Origin: Aplidium turbinatum
Taxonomy: Eukaryota > Chordata > Ascidiacea > Aplousobranchia > Polyclinidae
DNA: 64,000 nt
Direction of reading: 5' to 3'
Assembly (NCBI GenBank): GCA_918807975.1
Contig: OU964918.1
Span: 58,760,477-58,824,476, forward strand
Below the pieces are notes generated by a model. It made no database searches and was not told the origin of the DNA. It was given only the letters and a program-made list of their open reading frames with translations. A program made the position numbers and the translations under genes. Numbering within the stretch: position 1 is the first letter of the stretch; each line of letters opens with the position of its first letter. Positions 22,341 through 33,904 of the stretch are shown in pieces.

Positions 22341-22724
22341 TCTTTGATCACTCGTGTATTGCTCCCGTTCACAGTCACGGAACAAAACGCAGACATCTTG
22401 AGTGGTTCAATCAACACCACATGGCCTGTCTGACTTGCACAAACATCCTACACAACTAAGCCTAGTGTAAGTGGTACCAGTAGGGTACCAGCACGAACCA
22501 ACGTTAAAAGGCATCAGTGGAACAGGATATTTAAAGAAGGTGATACGCAGGCTCGCAGCGATTGCCTTATTCTAGCGACACTGGGCGGTAGTTTGTAGAG
22601 CGTAAACATGCGGTTCGTTTTAAAATTGCAGAAAGTTTTGTAATGCTTCTGGTAGCCTACAGTTAGCAAATGTTACTTAGAGCATATTAAGTCTGTAAAC
22701 TTGTAACAGTAGATAGCCTATTTA

Positions 22725-22895
22725 TTGAGATTTTGTGCATTTGCAGTTTGTGTATTATTTTGTTATTTTTTGATGTTATTTCGTTGTTGTTGTTCGTTAT
22801 TTGTGCATTTGCAGTTTGTGTATTATTTTGTTGTTTTGTTTTGGATATGGACAGCTTTGTCTGATGCAAATAAATTATTATTATTATATTATTAT
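22725..22895 (+). repeat. Tandem repeat and ATT-rich LINE-like 3' tail
   Basis: The block TTTGTGCATTTGCAGTTTGT followed by GTATTATTTTGTT occurs twice, about 68 bases apart. It is followed by CTGATGCAAATAAATTATTATTATT, a form usual for the 3' end of a LINE. Confidence 0.5.
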
Positions 22896-23566
22896 AAAAT
22901 ACTTTTTTGGAAAAACAGTTGAAAAGTTACCAGTAAGCTGTTTTTCTTAAAAAAGTCTTTGCAGTATAGGCTAGCTAGATGTACAGCAGTCAGCAAGTAG
23001 ACTATAGCCTATGGGTAGTTGAATTAACAAGTAACCATAAAGCAGTGGCTCCGAGAGGGGGGGGAAGTCGGGCCAGTTTCCCCCCTAGCAAAATATTGTA
23101 AAGGAAAAACGAGTAGTTTTTTGCTTTTGCACTTTTGAGGGGGGCCCATTTTTAGTACTAAAGTAAAAATGTACCAACTAAATAATCAACAAATTCTTAA
23201 ATGAAGTGCGTAGTTCCAAGTATTTCTCAATCATTGTAAATGTCACTCTCGATGTTTCTCATCAAGAACAAATCATTTTCGTGTTAAGGTGGGCGATGTT
23301 GAACAGATTCAAGACGTAAAATCTGAAGCTGAAATGATTTCTGTATCACTGAACGGTTTCGATTGTATTGATAGTGTCAACTTGAAAACTGGTGCTGTCT
23401 TAGCTAAGCGGGAACTATTTTTGCTTGACAACTGAACGTTAACTTCAAAATCTGCGTTGGCCAGGCATAGGATGTTGTATCCAACATAAGTTATCTGGGA
23501 AAGTTAAAGGTAGGCTATCAGTCCAAGCACGATTAAAGAAAGTAAATTCTGTATATTTTTTGTTTA

Positions 23567-24060
23567 TGGATCATCATCAGTCATCATCTCCGCACTCCGC
23601 CTGCAGCAGATTGCGCATCATGAGTTATTTGCTTCCAAGAGTGGCGATTTTGAGCCAGCTCGCCTTGTGTCGCCAAGTTGAGTCCGGTCCATGATTGGAT
23701 GTTGTCTTGCCATCGTTTTGGTTGTCTGCCACGTTTTCTTTTTTCTTCTACTTTGCCTTCTGTGCAAACTTTGCTGATTCCGAATTGTGATCTTTTAGTG
23801 TGGCCGAACAGTTTTAAAACTTTTCATTTTATTAACTTATTGCTGCAATTGGATGTAATTTTGTCATAGTTAAAAGATCTTCTGTTTTCGTGTGGTCAAG
23901 TAGCCTTCTGTTGGTCATGCTTCTCATGATGTGATTTTGGAAGGTATAGTGAGTTTTTTCTTTATTTGAGTGTTTTGTTTATGGATGTTGTTGCTTAAAT
24001 CTAGTTGGAATTCATAATGTTGCCTACAGACTGCGTTGTTGAAATATTTTATCATTTTGG
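23567..24060 (-). mobile_element. LINE 3' end fragment
   Basis: The - strand reads KRKRGRQPKRWQDNIQSWTG, then LAQNRHSWKQITHDAQSAAG, a stop and a TGATGATGA-type tail. This is the C-terminal end of a LINE reverse transcriptase. The sequence upstream (23800-24060) is decayed. Confidence 0.75.
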
Positions 24061-25200
24061 AGTAATTGATTATCTGTAAGCTAGTGGCATCTTTAAAGTT
24101 ATAGCCCAGTCAGAGGAAAAATTCTGAAAAATCTAAAGAATCTGCTGTCCTATCATCTTGCAAAGAAAATTGATTTCGAGAGGGTAATCAAGGCGTGGTG
24201 CAGTCAAAGCCAATGCTTTACAATACCCTTTTGCAATTGAAGCTCTAAAGACGTTTCTTAAATGCATCGAGTTGGAACCAACAAGAGCTTGATCGGAAGC
24301 TGAGTCAATGGTAAAGTAGCCTACAACTAGCAGTTTTAAATTTGTGACTGCTTTTCGTTGTGTGGATTACCGAACGGTCCTAAACAAGATTCACTGATGA
24401 ATTTAATGAAATTAAAGGAAGATGTAATCTAAGTAAGAGAAAGCTGAGAAGAGTATAGGCTACTACTCGCAAGCTAAAGTTGCAGTGGCAATTATAAATT
24501 TAAAAGAAAATGATTTTTTTTCCGAGGACAGAACGCTTTTATAACTCCACTTAACTAGCTGAATCATTCGAAGGAAATGTATTCTACCGTAGGCTACATT
24601 GCAAAAGATTCGATAGTTGTTGGAATTGGCAAACGTATCAACTAACTCAAACATATCTTCGATGAGTTTGAAGTTCCATGAAAATTTCATCGTATGTCTG
24701 TTGTGCATTTGCGGGCATGTGGGACAAGTTTAAACCATTTGTAGGCTACAACAATGACATTTTTCAAGACATTTTGGATGAGTTGGTAGGCTACTTTTGA
24801 CAGAAAGCCACACAGCAAACTTCACCTGCAAACCACAAGGAACCACCCCATAATCTCTACACAAGGAATCATTGATTGCAACTTTCGAAAGGTTTTTTCA
24901 AATAGTTTTGTGATGACTTTTTTGTGTTCCGGTAGCTACCTCCAATTTTGTGATGACTTTTTTGTGTTCCGGTAGCTACCTCACTAAAGCCACGTTCTCA
25001 AAGTTGCGCTTTGAGAACGTGGCTTTAGCAATTACTGAAATTTGTAAAGAATTGTTTGCGCTCCGGTAGGCCTATGACTCAAAACCGATTGAAAAACCTA
25101 ACTAGGCTTATACACGTTGTGCATCAATTCAGACGTCGCAAAATTTTATCATTTGATGCTGTGATCCGTAACTTTGCATTGCAAAAAGTCCAGAAAGGGT
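24060..25200 (+). other. Intron 1 stretch with a dispersed repeat
   Basis: Two blocks (24370-24600 and 25070-25200) resemble 2410-2760: shared words ACTCGCAAGCTAAA, ATGACTCAAAACCGATTGAA and TTTGATGCTGTG. At 24907-24983 a 43-base block (TTTTGTGATGACTTTTTTGT...) is directly repeated. No intact gene is seen. Confidence 0.5.
24985..25027. repeat. Perfect 19-base-arm hairpin
   Basis: The arms TAAAGCCACGTTCTCAAAG and its reverse complement enclose a 5-base loop (TTGCG). It follows directly on a tandem direct repeat, which suggests a local replication error. Confidence 0.85.
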
Positions 25201-25210
25201 TGAATTAAAT

Positions 25211-25428
25211 CAGGGATGTCCAAGGTCTGAAAGTGAGAGCCCTGAAACGTTTTTGTACGTTTTTGTATGGCCCGCGCCTGTTGTTGTACAATGTGTTATT
25301 TTGGCCTGCAGACACACAAAAATCATATAAATTCAACTTGCAGTTTTCAGAAAAATTATTGTGGCTGTTGGCCCGCGAAGATTTATTATCAAATCTGGCT
25401 CGCGTGGAAAAAAGTTTGGACACTCCTG
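25211..25428. mobile_element. hAT-type MITE, 218 bases
   Basis: The ends CAGGGATGTCCAAGG and TTTGGACACTCCTG are flanked by AATTAAAT on both sides (25203-25210 and 25429-25436). Related ends are at 39985-40020 and near 47777. Confidence 0.9.
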
Positions 25429-26058
25429 AATTAAATGCTTGGTTGAACTATTTTCGTTGCCTGTAGGTTATAGGCCTATTGTGTGTTTACCAAGCTTTCT
25501 AGACAAAATAGTTAGCCTCAATGGCATTTTTGCTGCAAGTGTAATCCAGTGATTATTATGATTGTTACATTGAAGGAAGTTCTTTTCATGCTGAAGAAAG
25601 TAGGCTAATTTCAGCTTAACACGAACATGCAACGCAATATTTGCTAACAAATATTATGGGGCCCATTTTTCGTATTGTTTCCCGACCAGTGCTGAATTCT
25701 CTCGGAGGCCCTGACCATAAGCATGTAGTGAATATCCAAGCCTGATGGCTACTAACAGCGCAATGCAGGTTATTATAACAATGTTTGTTAAACTACTATC
25801 GGTGCCAATTATCATTTTACAATAAACATAGATTCTTTACGATAAACAAAAGCCCCTTTATTGCCAGACGTCATAAAAGCTTTCGCATCACCTTTTTTAG
25901 ATATCTCTGCAGTGGAATACCACTTATTAAACCAGGTTGAGGCAAGTGGGGTACCAGTTACACACTAATGCCAATCAGTTACCTCTTCAAAATACTTGTA
26001 GGCTACAATTTGTTTCAATCAAAAACCAAACGTTTCTAGAAAAATTACTTTGTTTCAG

Positions 26059-26293
26059 TACGCATTGGTGGGAATAACCAGCTGCGAGGTCTCATAATGC
26101 AAGTACGCCTACAGGCACAACCAAGTGGGCGTTTTGAAGATCTCCCCGATGGCTTCAAAATAATTGGCTGCAGGCAGGGATCACCGGACAGCACAGTTGG
26201 TCATTCTAACGGAAGAGACAAAAATACAGCAGAGTCAGCTTTTACCTGGACGGCGCCCGACGTCTGCAGCGGTGGAGGTATTTACGTCATCAG
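26059..26293 (+). CDS. Reeler-MAM secreted protein A, exon 2
   Basis: After TTTCAG the frame reads IRIGGNNQLRGLIMQVRLQA, then GFKIIGCRQGSPDSTVGHSN, then AFTWTAPDVCSGGGIYVIR (residues 70-147). This is the core of the Reeler domain: the RG.LMQ.R strand, the paired cysteines and the W-x-AP motif. It joins exon 1 in phase 1 and exon 3 in phase 2. Copy B exon 2 (63696-63930) differs by about five residues. Confidence 0.9.
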
Positions 26294-27081
26294 GTAATGC
26301 CCTCTGCCTTGACATTCAATAGTCCTACTTGTGAGCCACTAAAATTTTGTACACAGCATTCATTCATCCTTCATTTTCCTTTCCAGACTACATTGGCAAT
26401 AAGCCTAATTTCAAACGATTTGCTTGCAATAACCAATGCCCTATAAAGCCTAAGCTATTTGTCTTAGATAGCCTACTACTTCGTGTTGTGTATAGGGGAA
26501 AGTCGTGACCCCTCGGACAGGAGGAGACCTCGAGACCACTTTTGGATTGCCATGAAATTACAACTATGAAACTAACACCATGAAATTACAACTGGTTCAC
26601 AATCTTTTTTCGACAGCCGTTTTGAAAACCTAGCGGTCAGCAGCGAAAGGGAGGCTAGATCAAGAAAAGTTATTTTTTGAACAAAAGTAAATTTAATCAT
26701 TGTAGAGCTGGAAGGTGCAGTTTAAGACATGGTCCAAGAAAAGAAGGGTCTTGTGTGGTGGTTAAAATGTTATTACAAGCCCTTCTTGTTCCATAGAGTC
26801 TTTAGAGATGAGATATCTTTTCAGTATTTGCCTGACACAGTTAGTTTTTGCAATGGCTGCTTTTTGGGAATCTTCGGACTTCTGTTCGACGTTTCCCACG
26901 CATGGCATATTATGTTACTGGGAGAAAGTTATTAATTTTTTTTTTTTTAATTTAGATATAAAAGGGGTAGAAAATATCTTCGTCAGAAACAAGTTGCAAA
27001 CGTCAGCGCAGATGTCATCATCACGTCATCAAGCGTCAGCGCAACCGTCATCACAAAATTTCGATTTTTGATGCTGTCAGT

Positions 27082-27480
27082 ATGTTTGGTCTGAACCGAT
27101 CGATCGACAGTTTCAGATTAGCCTACGTACAATGGTACAAGGAAAGCGGCATGTCCATGGACACAAATCAATTTCGACCAAATTCCAAAAAAAGTCAAGT
27201 GTTCAGTGAACATGAAAAAAAATTACTGGCAGAATACTTTATTCAATGCAGTAGGATGTTTTATGGTCTCCAAAAAAGTAGCAAGAAAAATGGCATTCGA
27301 GTATGCTTGCGCAAATTCTAAAGCTGTACTTAAATCTTGGCTAGATAACAACATGGCAGGCCGTGATGGGTTTTTATGGTTGCATGGAGAGCAGTCCTAC
27401 CGTGGCGCTGAAAAAAAACTGTAGCAACCAGCCTTGTTTGCATTTCCTGTTTCAACAAGAGAACTGTGAAGGAGTTCCAA
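27082..27480 (+). pseudogene. pogo-like transposase, N-terminal HTH part
   Basis: In two frames the + strand reads VFSEHEKKLLAEYFIQCSRM, then MAFEYACANSKAVLKSWLDN and NMAGRDGFLWLHGEQS, then CFNKRTVKEF. Relatives read 'FS..EE..L..YI..C....GL....R.LA...A......SW..N..AG.DW', the paired helix-turn-helix DNA-binding part of CENP-B/pogo transposases. Frame changes and stops make it dead. The catalytic DDE part is missing. Confidence 0.75.
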
Positions 27481-27704
27481 GACAAGCCTGAGTCAGTGAG
27501 GGTGTGAACGACTGGATGACCTCACACTCAGGAAAAATATTTTAATTTGATATCTTTCTATATTGTGTAGTCTTGCTTGGGGCAGAGAGCGGCAACTCCA
27601 ACAAACATCAAGAAAAGATTTTTCTAAACAAGCATTTTCCGTTTGATTGCAACATTTTTACTGACAATGATCGTATTGGCTGAACTGTTACTGATCGCCC
27701 TGAC

Positions 27705-28398
27705 CATAGGCGTAGCCAGGGGGGGGCGAAAGGGGCCATGGCCCCCCCCAAATTTTCGAAGTTTGGATTCCGAAGTTGAGCCCTTTGTTGAAAATATAAT
27801 CAAATTTGTAGAAATTTATAACGTTTTCCAAAACATCTGGCTATTAACACCCCAAGGACTTGTTTTAGACACACAGAAAGACACCAATAAATTTTGCAAA
27901 TCGTAAATCGCGCAAAATTTACTGGATTTACGTTTCTTTTAACTAATTTGTGGAAGCAATTTCAGAATGGCTTACTCTGTTAGGTTTTTCTGTAGCTGAG
28001 TTTTTGGTGTTCTCTAATTTTAGCCGCAGATGTTGCCCGTTCGTGTGTAAGAGCTACCTTTAATAAGTTAATAGCTGTTTATCTGCTAATAAATTTCATA
28101 CAAATATTACCCTAAAAGTGTTTCCAGAAAGCGCTATAATCCAATATTCAAGTGTAATTTTGCAAAAATTTTCCGGGGGGGCATGCCCCCGGACCCCCCT
28201 AGAAAACGCGTGCCTTCGGCACGCTTTAACCCCCACCAGTTTCATTGCTTCCCCTTGCTCAAGCCACCAGGATACGCTACTGCACATCAGGTGCACATAC
28301 GTGCATGCGCCACTGCACATAAATCAAACACTTTGTCGTTCTCTTCAATTCATCAAATATTTGGCCCCCCCCAAATTTTTTTCCTGGCTACGCCACTG
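27705..28398. mobile_element. hAT-type MITE (GGCGTAGCCAGG family)
   Basis: The ends CATAGGCGTAGCCAGG and CCTGGCTACGCCACTG are flanked by GCCCTGAC on both sides (27697-27704 and 28399-28406). The body has the G-rich block GGGGGGCATGCCCCCGGACC near 28178. Decayed relatives occur near 39215-39305. Confidence 0.9.
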
Positions 28399-28489
28399 GC
28401 CCTGACCCTACAGTTGACATACCGCTGTCTAACGAGAGCAATGTAAATTATCAAAACGAGCCATCAACTTCCGGAATTACACCAGAAAG

Positions 28490-28972
28490 ATTGTGAAGGT
28501 ACCCAAAAGCTCCACCCTGGAAAACCACCTTTACTCGAAAGAGGAGTAGATGCATAATTGCCATCGATAGCCTGAAAAAGAACAAACGCAAAGCACGAAA
28601 TCAAATTAAAAACCGTTTCGTTTCGTGAAGAGAAAAGTTGCAAGAGCTCTTCCTATTTTTCTGCGTCAGAGAGTAGTTCTGATAAGAGAGTTCAAAATGG
28701 AACTAGTGGACACCGACAGTGATGATGGTTCCGAAAGTGAAGAAGCTGAAAAGACCTCCAAAAGCCAACTACGAATTGTCTGTTACGTGCTTGTTCGTTT
28801 TCAGCTTCCAAAGAAAAGTGCTGTTTATTACGTAGGTCAAGTTATTTCTGACGACGCGTCTGATGATTCAGTAAAAGATAGAAGCGAAGATTTATGTGAT
28901 CGAGAAGTGATTACTAATAATGGCAATGGCAGCACTCCAGAGGAATCTGAAGAATTTACACTTTTACAGTGA
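28490..28972 (+). pseudogene. pogo-like transposase, C-terminal part
   Basis: The strand reads YPKAPPWKTTFTRKRSRC then IIAIDSLKKNK, the P-K-A-P-P-R-K tail that follows the DDE domain in this family. Further on, an acidic frame at 28625-28972 holds RFQLPKKSAVYYVGQVISDD, the K..K.VYYVGQ block often found at the C-terminus. A hAT MITE separates it from the N-terminal part. Confidence 0.7.
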
Positions 28973-29161
28973 ATTGTTACAGTGAAGTTTTTGCGTCAGC
29001 ATGCCAAAGTTCCAGGTTCATTTGTCGAGCCAGGAAAAAGTGTTGCCACATGCCGTTCAGACTCATGGATCGAAGAGGCAGCAATCTGTCATAAAATTTG
29101 AGATGCGAATGTCCGTTTCTGTGCTGCGTTGACGTGAAACTTTGATTTCATGTTGTGTAAT

Positions 29162-29280
29162 CAGGCCTGTAGCCAGAGCTCAGTTCCATAAGAATTGCGT
29201 GAATGCATGCATGTATATTTCTATAGGGAGACAAAAAATATCAGTGTTGCTTCGCTCCTTGGCTGGCTACGGGCCTGCTG
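29162..29280. mobile_element. hAT-type MITE, 119 bases
   Basis: The ends CAGGCCTGTAGCCAG and CTGGCTACGGGCCTG (plus CTG) are flanked by TGTGTAAT (29154-29161) and CGTGTAAT (29281-29288). Confidence 0.75.
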
Positions 29281-30591
29281 CGTGTAATTTATTTACTGTC
29301 ATTTACTATTCGTTCGTTAACCAGAAATTTGTTTTGTAAATACAATACTGCTATCCCTAAAGTTGTCCTTTTGTGATGCAACTTTTTTAAGTTCACTTAT
29401 ATTTTATTGCTCAGCTTTCCTCTTGCGGTGTATTAAATCTAAAAAGGAGGAAAGAGTTTTTCGAAACTCTCAAAAGATCAACTCAAGCTTAGCTAGACAA
29501 TATCCAAGGTCACCTGTCATCATCATCATTGTCAGCCATTGTTGTTCCACTGCAGGATAAAGACCTTCCCTATATCTTTATAATTTTGTCTGTCTTTGCA
29601 CGTTTGTGTCCAGTGTTTGTCGAATTGGTAGAGTTCGTCTCGCCATCTTGTTTTCTGTTTCCCTCTTTTGCGTTTATTCTCAAGCGGTATCCAGTCAGTA
29701 GCTCTTCTTGTCCATCTGTTGTCAGTTAATTGTTCGCATGATATGTCCTGCCCAATTCCACTTTAAACTTTTTATTTTTTGAATGATATCTTTGATTTGT
29801 GTTTGTTGTCGTATCCATTTGGCTAGTTTCCTGTCTTTCCATGTAATGCCCAAGAGTACTTTTTCATGTGATCTTTGCGCAGTGCGTAGTTTGAGTGTTA
29901 GTGCTTTCGTTAAGTTCCATGTTTCTGATCCGTATGTCATTGTTGAGAGAATGCATTGATTATATACTTTTCTTTTCATTGAGATCGGTAATTTACTTTT
30001 AACCCTGTTGGGCCCATTGTATCATATATGCAACATGACGTTAGGGCTCTTCCAGAGCCCCCTTGGATATCGCGAAACTTACTTTTTTTTTTATAAAAGG
30101 CTGGTGTCGCTATTGAGCTACAGTTTTTTGTTGAAAACCGATTGGTAGATGTAAGTCACGTGACTTTAGCCGGATTTGTTTTTGGCGCAATTTTGTCTGC
30201 TGAAAGTGGTTGAGAAGTACACAAAAGTTGAAGAAGATATCTTGTTTTGTAGGGTAAGTTATTTTGTTGTTTTTGTGCGAAACATGTTCCATTAGAGCTA
30301 ATAATTCATTGTAAGTTCATTTTAAATAAACATTTTTGATTTTTCTTTATTTTATAAATGTTTGAAATTTGATGTTGCACGGGTGCAACATTGGGCTTTG
30401 CATGCCACTGATTCCTGATAATGATGAAGGACAAGTCATTGTTGACATACTGTGTTTATCCGAATTGTTTGATCTGCTGAGCTTGTGCATTGCTTATTCC
30501 ACACTAAACTTTGTAAAAATAAGCACACAGTTCAAATTTAATCACACCTTACTAGTTGTATGTCTTTGATCAGTTTATAATACGGCTATAT

Positions 30592-31148
30592 TAGGGTTGC
30601 CATACCGTCCGGACATGTCCGGAATTTAGTGTTAAATTTTGCGTCCGGGAGAAATTTAAAAAAATGCTCAAATGTCCGGAATTTTATGATGGGCGATTTG
30701 GGGGAATTAGAATTTTTTTTTCTAGAAAATTCGCTCAGCCAGCTCATTTTACTGCATCTGCAATCGTACTGTGCAACACTGCCATTTTTTTTACCACGAG
30801 GTTGTACGGAATTATGATGTAACAGAGCGTTTTCCTTATCAATGATGTTTACTACTTAGAACTTTCTTGAACTTATTGACCGTTGCGCTGAATCAGAATT
30901 GGTTAGATATGGATCACATGCTGCGAAAATTACTAGAACATTCCAACAGTCTATAAAAGCAGGCGATTTCGCACATATAATCAGAGATTTACTTGAAATG
31001 TCATAGAGGAGGAAGCCTAGTGAATTTTTGATATAGAATCCTTGACTAATTCTACTGTAATGGCTAATAGTTCGGTAGCGCATATATGGTCTCATGAAAA
31101 TAGTCATGCACTGTCCGGAATTTTGCTTTTTCAAATATGGTAACCCTA
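30592..31148. mobile_element. Non-autonomous hAT element nested in piggyBac
   Basis: The ends TAGGGTTGCCATA and TATGGTAACCCTA are flanked by GGCTATAT (30584-30591) and GGCTGTAT (31149-31156). The word TGTCCGGAATTT recurs near both ends. Confidence 0.85.
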
Positions 31149-31384
31149 GGCTGTATAGGCTATTGTATTTACACTAATGTTGGAAACCATATCAAATTAT
31201 TGTAGCCTACTGCAAACTGAATGAACTGATGCCTTGAAAAAAGTGACAAACGCTGGAGCGTGAAAACTAGCTACAGAATACCAAGTTAGTCCAACCCTAC
31301 TGCTAACCACTTTTGTATTATTTTTTTGATTTGTCTTGATCAATAATTACACCATGGTCCTTAGTCACAAATTTCAATTATTTC

Positions 31385-32068
31385 GACGTTTATCAGGGTG
31401 GTGATGGCACCAGAAGTGAACTCGGACAAGGAGCAGATGTGGTGCTGAAGCTAACGTCAACTTTGTCATGCAACGTAAATCATAAAATCTACGCTGACAA
31501 TCTGTTTAGTAGCATTCCGCTGATCGAAAAGATGACTGAACGTGGTATGTTCTATTCTGGGACTATTCGAAAAAACAGGCTTCGTGGCTTGACTCTTATG
31601 AATGAAGGGGAACTGAAAAAGAAAGGTCGTGGCAGCTACGATCACAGAGTAGAGATATCTAACAACATTTCTGTTGTCAGATGGTTTGACAATAAGCCTG
31701 TCACACTTATCTCCTCATTATATGGTGTTGAGCCGATCCTTGAAGCTAGCCACTGGGATAAAAAAGTCAAATCGCACAATCTGTTACCTCTACCAAATGT
31801 TGTTGCTGCCTATAACAAATATATGGGTGGGGTTGACTTGCTGGACTCTTTCCTTGCACGTTTCCGCTTCAGGATGGTATCACGTCGGTGGTACATGTAT
31901 CTTTTTTGGCACTTTTTGATGGTGGGACTAATCAATAGCTGGAATGTCTACCGAAGAGACCATAGATTGCTTGGCTTGCCAAAAAAAGACATGCTCAGTC
32001 GACGAAAGTTTCAGGTAAAATACAACAAAGCTATAAATATGTTTTGGATTTGTCAAAGAACTTGCTAG
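31385..32068 (+). pseudogene. piggyBac transposase, catalytic C-terminal part
   Basis: The frame reads VYQGGDGTRSELGQGADVVL, then HKIYADNLFSSIPLIEKMTE, RGMFYSGTIRKNRLRG, VVRWFDNKPVTLISSLYGVE and NKYMGGVDLLDSFLARFRFR. YADNLFSS carries the second catalytic Asp (usually DNFF); D in WFDNK and the MGGVD motif are the later hallmarks. The frame is open for 209 residues from 31439. The N-terminal half was not found, so the copy is not functional alone. Confidence 0.85.
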
Positions 32069-32294
32069 TATTCCACTTTGCTGGGTGTTCATAGGTTACC
32101 ATGTACAAGTATATGAAGTATGATAACAATAAGTACCTTTCACATTTGCAAGAAATAAGAGCAAAGTTTTGTTGTTTTTAGAGTCATGTTGCTTCAGCCC
32201 TTACACTCGCAAATACCACTCCCAGAAACGTTGGTCGGCCTACGAGGTCTGATAATGCAAGCTATGCATCATACACCACCGCAAGAGCACGAAA

Positions 32295-32482
32295 CAGAAG
32301 ATCAGCACCAGTTGACGACGTCAGAAAAGACGGTTATGCTCACTGGCCGATCAAAGTTGAAAAGCGGGGAAGATGCAAGCATTGTCAAAACATTACGAAC
32401 ACTTTTTGTTCAAAATGCGAGATCCGCTTATGCTTTGTGGAAACCCGAAATTGCTTTTATGATTTTCACAATTGAAAAGTAA
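32295..32482 (+). pseudogene. piggyBac transposase, C-terminal zinc-binding end
   Basis: In the frame from about 32299 the strand reads RSAPVDDVRKDGYAHWPIKV, then RGRCKHCQNITNTFCSKCEI, then RLCFVETRNCFYDFHN and a stop at 32480. P-V-D-D-V-R-x-D-x-x-x-H-W-P and the C-C...C-C...C..H finger are the usual end of this piggyBac subgroup. The joining piece between 32068 and 32295 is in another frame. Confidence 0.85.
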
Positions 32483-33432
32483 AATTTTTGCTATTGCGTT
32501 TTGTGGTTTGCATCATTCAGTTCCGATAGGACACTATTTTTGCTTTTCGGATGAAGCTTCATAATCTATCACTAAAGATCATTGGGGAATTTTGACCCAA
32601 ATACCGATCATCGGAAAAGTTAACAGTCTTTGACAGGGTTTTTCCAAACAAAGAATTTCTATCTACATTCATCTTTGCCACTCCACCATATCAACAATGC
32701 TGTCTGCTAATTACCACTCAAGGCCCAATGTATCATATATGCAACATGGCCCAAAACTTGGCCGAAAGGGGTAGCATACCAAAAAAATATGTTTTTGGTT
32801 TAAATGAGTCACAAACAAAGTGCTGAACAGCAAAAAAAATTTTTTTGAACATGTTTTCTTAGAGTGGGCCCAACAGGGTTAAATATTGAGCTCGCTCTTC
32901 CAAATGCCTGCCAACCAAGTGCAATTCTTCTTTTAAATTCTTCTTCTTTATCAGGTGATGTGGTTACTATTTGGCCAAGGTATGTGTATTTGTTTACGTT
33001 TTGGAGACTGGCTCCATCTAACGTCACCTGTAAGCTTATCCAATTAAACTCACCCTCTGAAATATCCGAATTCACACGACGGTTGCGAAGAATTCGGACA
33101 TTTCAGAGCTAATCATGTTTTTGCATACTGACGCTTATCGCACGGTGAATACTGCTGTTTTTGTTATCATTTTTTTCGCTTATAAATATCCAACGAATTG
33201 ATAATTGAGCTAGCTTCCCCCAAAAATTGTTAGAAATGCGAGAAATATGAAAGTCGAAAAATTGTCCGACGTGTGACGACTTTCCCCTAATAAGCTACTT
33301 GAATTAATTTGCTAAACAGGCCACATTTAGGTTGACATAAAATGTTTCTCACAACTTATGGCAATTTGTTTTTCGTTTGGCATAAAACATCTTTAAATAT
33401 TTATTTGTCTTTATGGGAACATTTTTTTATAG

Positions 33433-33761
33433 AGCAACAGTTGTGCAAAGCTTCTACACCTTTCAAGAATCGTTGATGAAAGAAATGATCTGCCGATCAG
33501 AACCTGTCATCATGCCACCAACTACAAAAAGTACCATGCCACCAACTACAGAAAGCACCATGGCACCAACTACAGAAAGTACCATGCCACCAACTACACA
33601 AAGTACCATGCCACCAACTACAGAAAGCACCATGGCACCAACAACACAAAGTACCATGCCACCAACTACAGAAAGTACCATGACACCAATTTCCAAAGTA
33701 CCAGCTGGATCAATTTTTCCTCCTTGCGAACATTTAAACGTCACAAGAGTACCAAACGGAA
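33433..33761 (+). CDS. Reeler-MAM secreted protein A, exon 3 (end of Reeler and mucin-like repeats)
   Basis: The acceptor TTTATAG|A completes an Arg codon and the frame reads RATVVQSFYTFQESL, the usual last strand of a Reeler domain (residues 148-174). Seven 8-residue repeats of the form M(P/A)PTT(E/K/Q)ST follow (175-230), a Pro/Thr/Ser linker likely to carry O-glycans. The exon ends with CEHLNVTRVPNG, with a possible N-glycosylation site (NVT), at donor A|GTAAGT, phase 1. The 24-base DNA unit repeats with few changes, so repeat number may vary between individuals. Confidence 0.85.
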
Positions 33762-33904
33762 GTAAGTTGTCGTATGTTCTTGTTTTCGTGCAAGTTTTTT
33801 TTTAAGCATTGGTTAGGGTAGTTTGCAAATATTCTAAGACTTCATTCGTTTGGGAAACCAGATATCTAGGCTATATATCCGAATAGGTAAATATTTTAAC
33901 GTGG

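Larger units (their letters stand above)
30003..32878 (+). mobile_element. piggyBac transposon, 2.9 kb
   Basis: TTAA flanks both sides (29999-30002 and 32879-32882). The 14-base ends CCCTGTTGGGCCCA and TGGGCCCAACAGGG are perfect. Just inside both ends lies ATTGTATCATATATGCAACA or its complement. The transposase pieces at 31385-32068 and 32295-32482 are on the + strand. A hAT element is nested at 30592-31148. Confidence 0.95.
29519..33075 (-). mobile_element. LINE fragment split by a piggyBac element
   Basis: On the - strand, 33075-32883 reads WISLQVTLDGASLQNVNKYT, then YLGQIVTTSPDKEEEFKRRI and LGWQAFGRASSIFN. After the piggyBac insert it resumes at 30002 with KSKLPISMKRKVYNQCILST, MTYGSETWNLTKALTLKL and LGITWKDRKLAKWIRQQTQI. 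This is the C-terminal half of a LINE reverse transcriptase (Y-L-G, then A/S-E-T-W). The 3' tail is a TGA repeat near 29519. The 5' part is missing. A 19-base inverted repeat lies just beyond it at 33055-33108. Confidence 0.85.
26495..33287 (+). mobile_element. pogo-like (CENP-B type) transposon, 6.8 kb with nested elements
   Basis: TA flanks the ends GGGGAAAGTCGTGACCCC (left) and the reverse complement of GGGGAAAGTCGTCACACGTC (right). Transposase remnants are at 27082-27480 and 28490-28972. Inside lie hAT MITEs (27705-28398, 29162-29280) and a LINE (29519-33075) that itself carries a piggyBac element and a hAT element. The whole sits in intron 2 of the Reeler-MAM gene. The window ends too early to see the matching site in copy B. 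Confidence 0.75.

Noticed and set aside
33463-33744. Val/Gly/Met repeat frame on the - strand
   Set aside because: It is the antisense of the mucin-like repeats of exon 3, which have splice sites and matching phases on the + strand.
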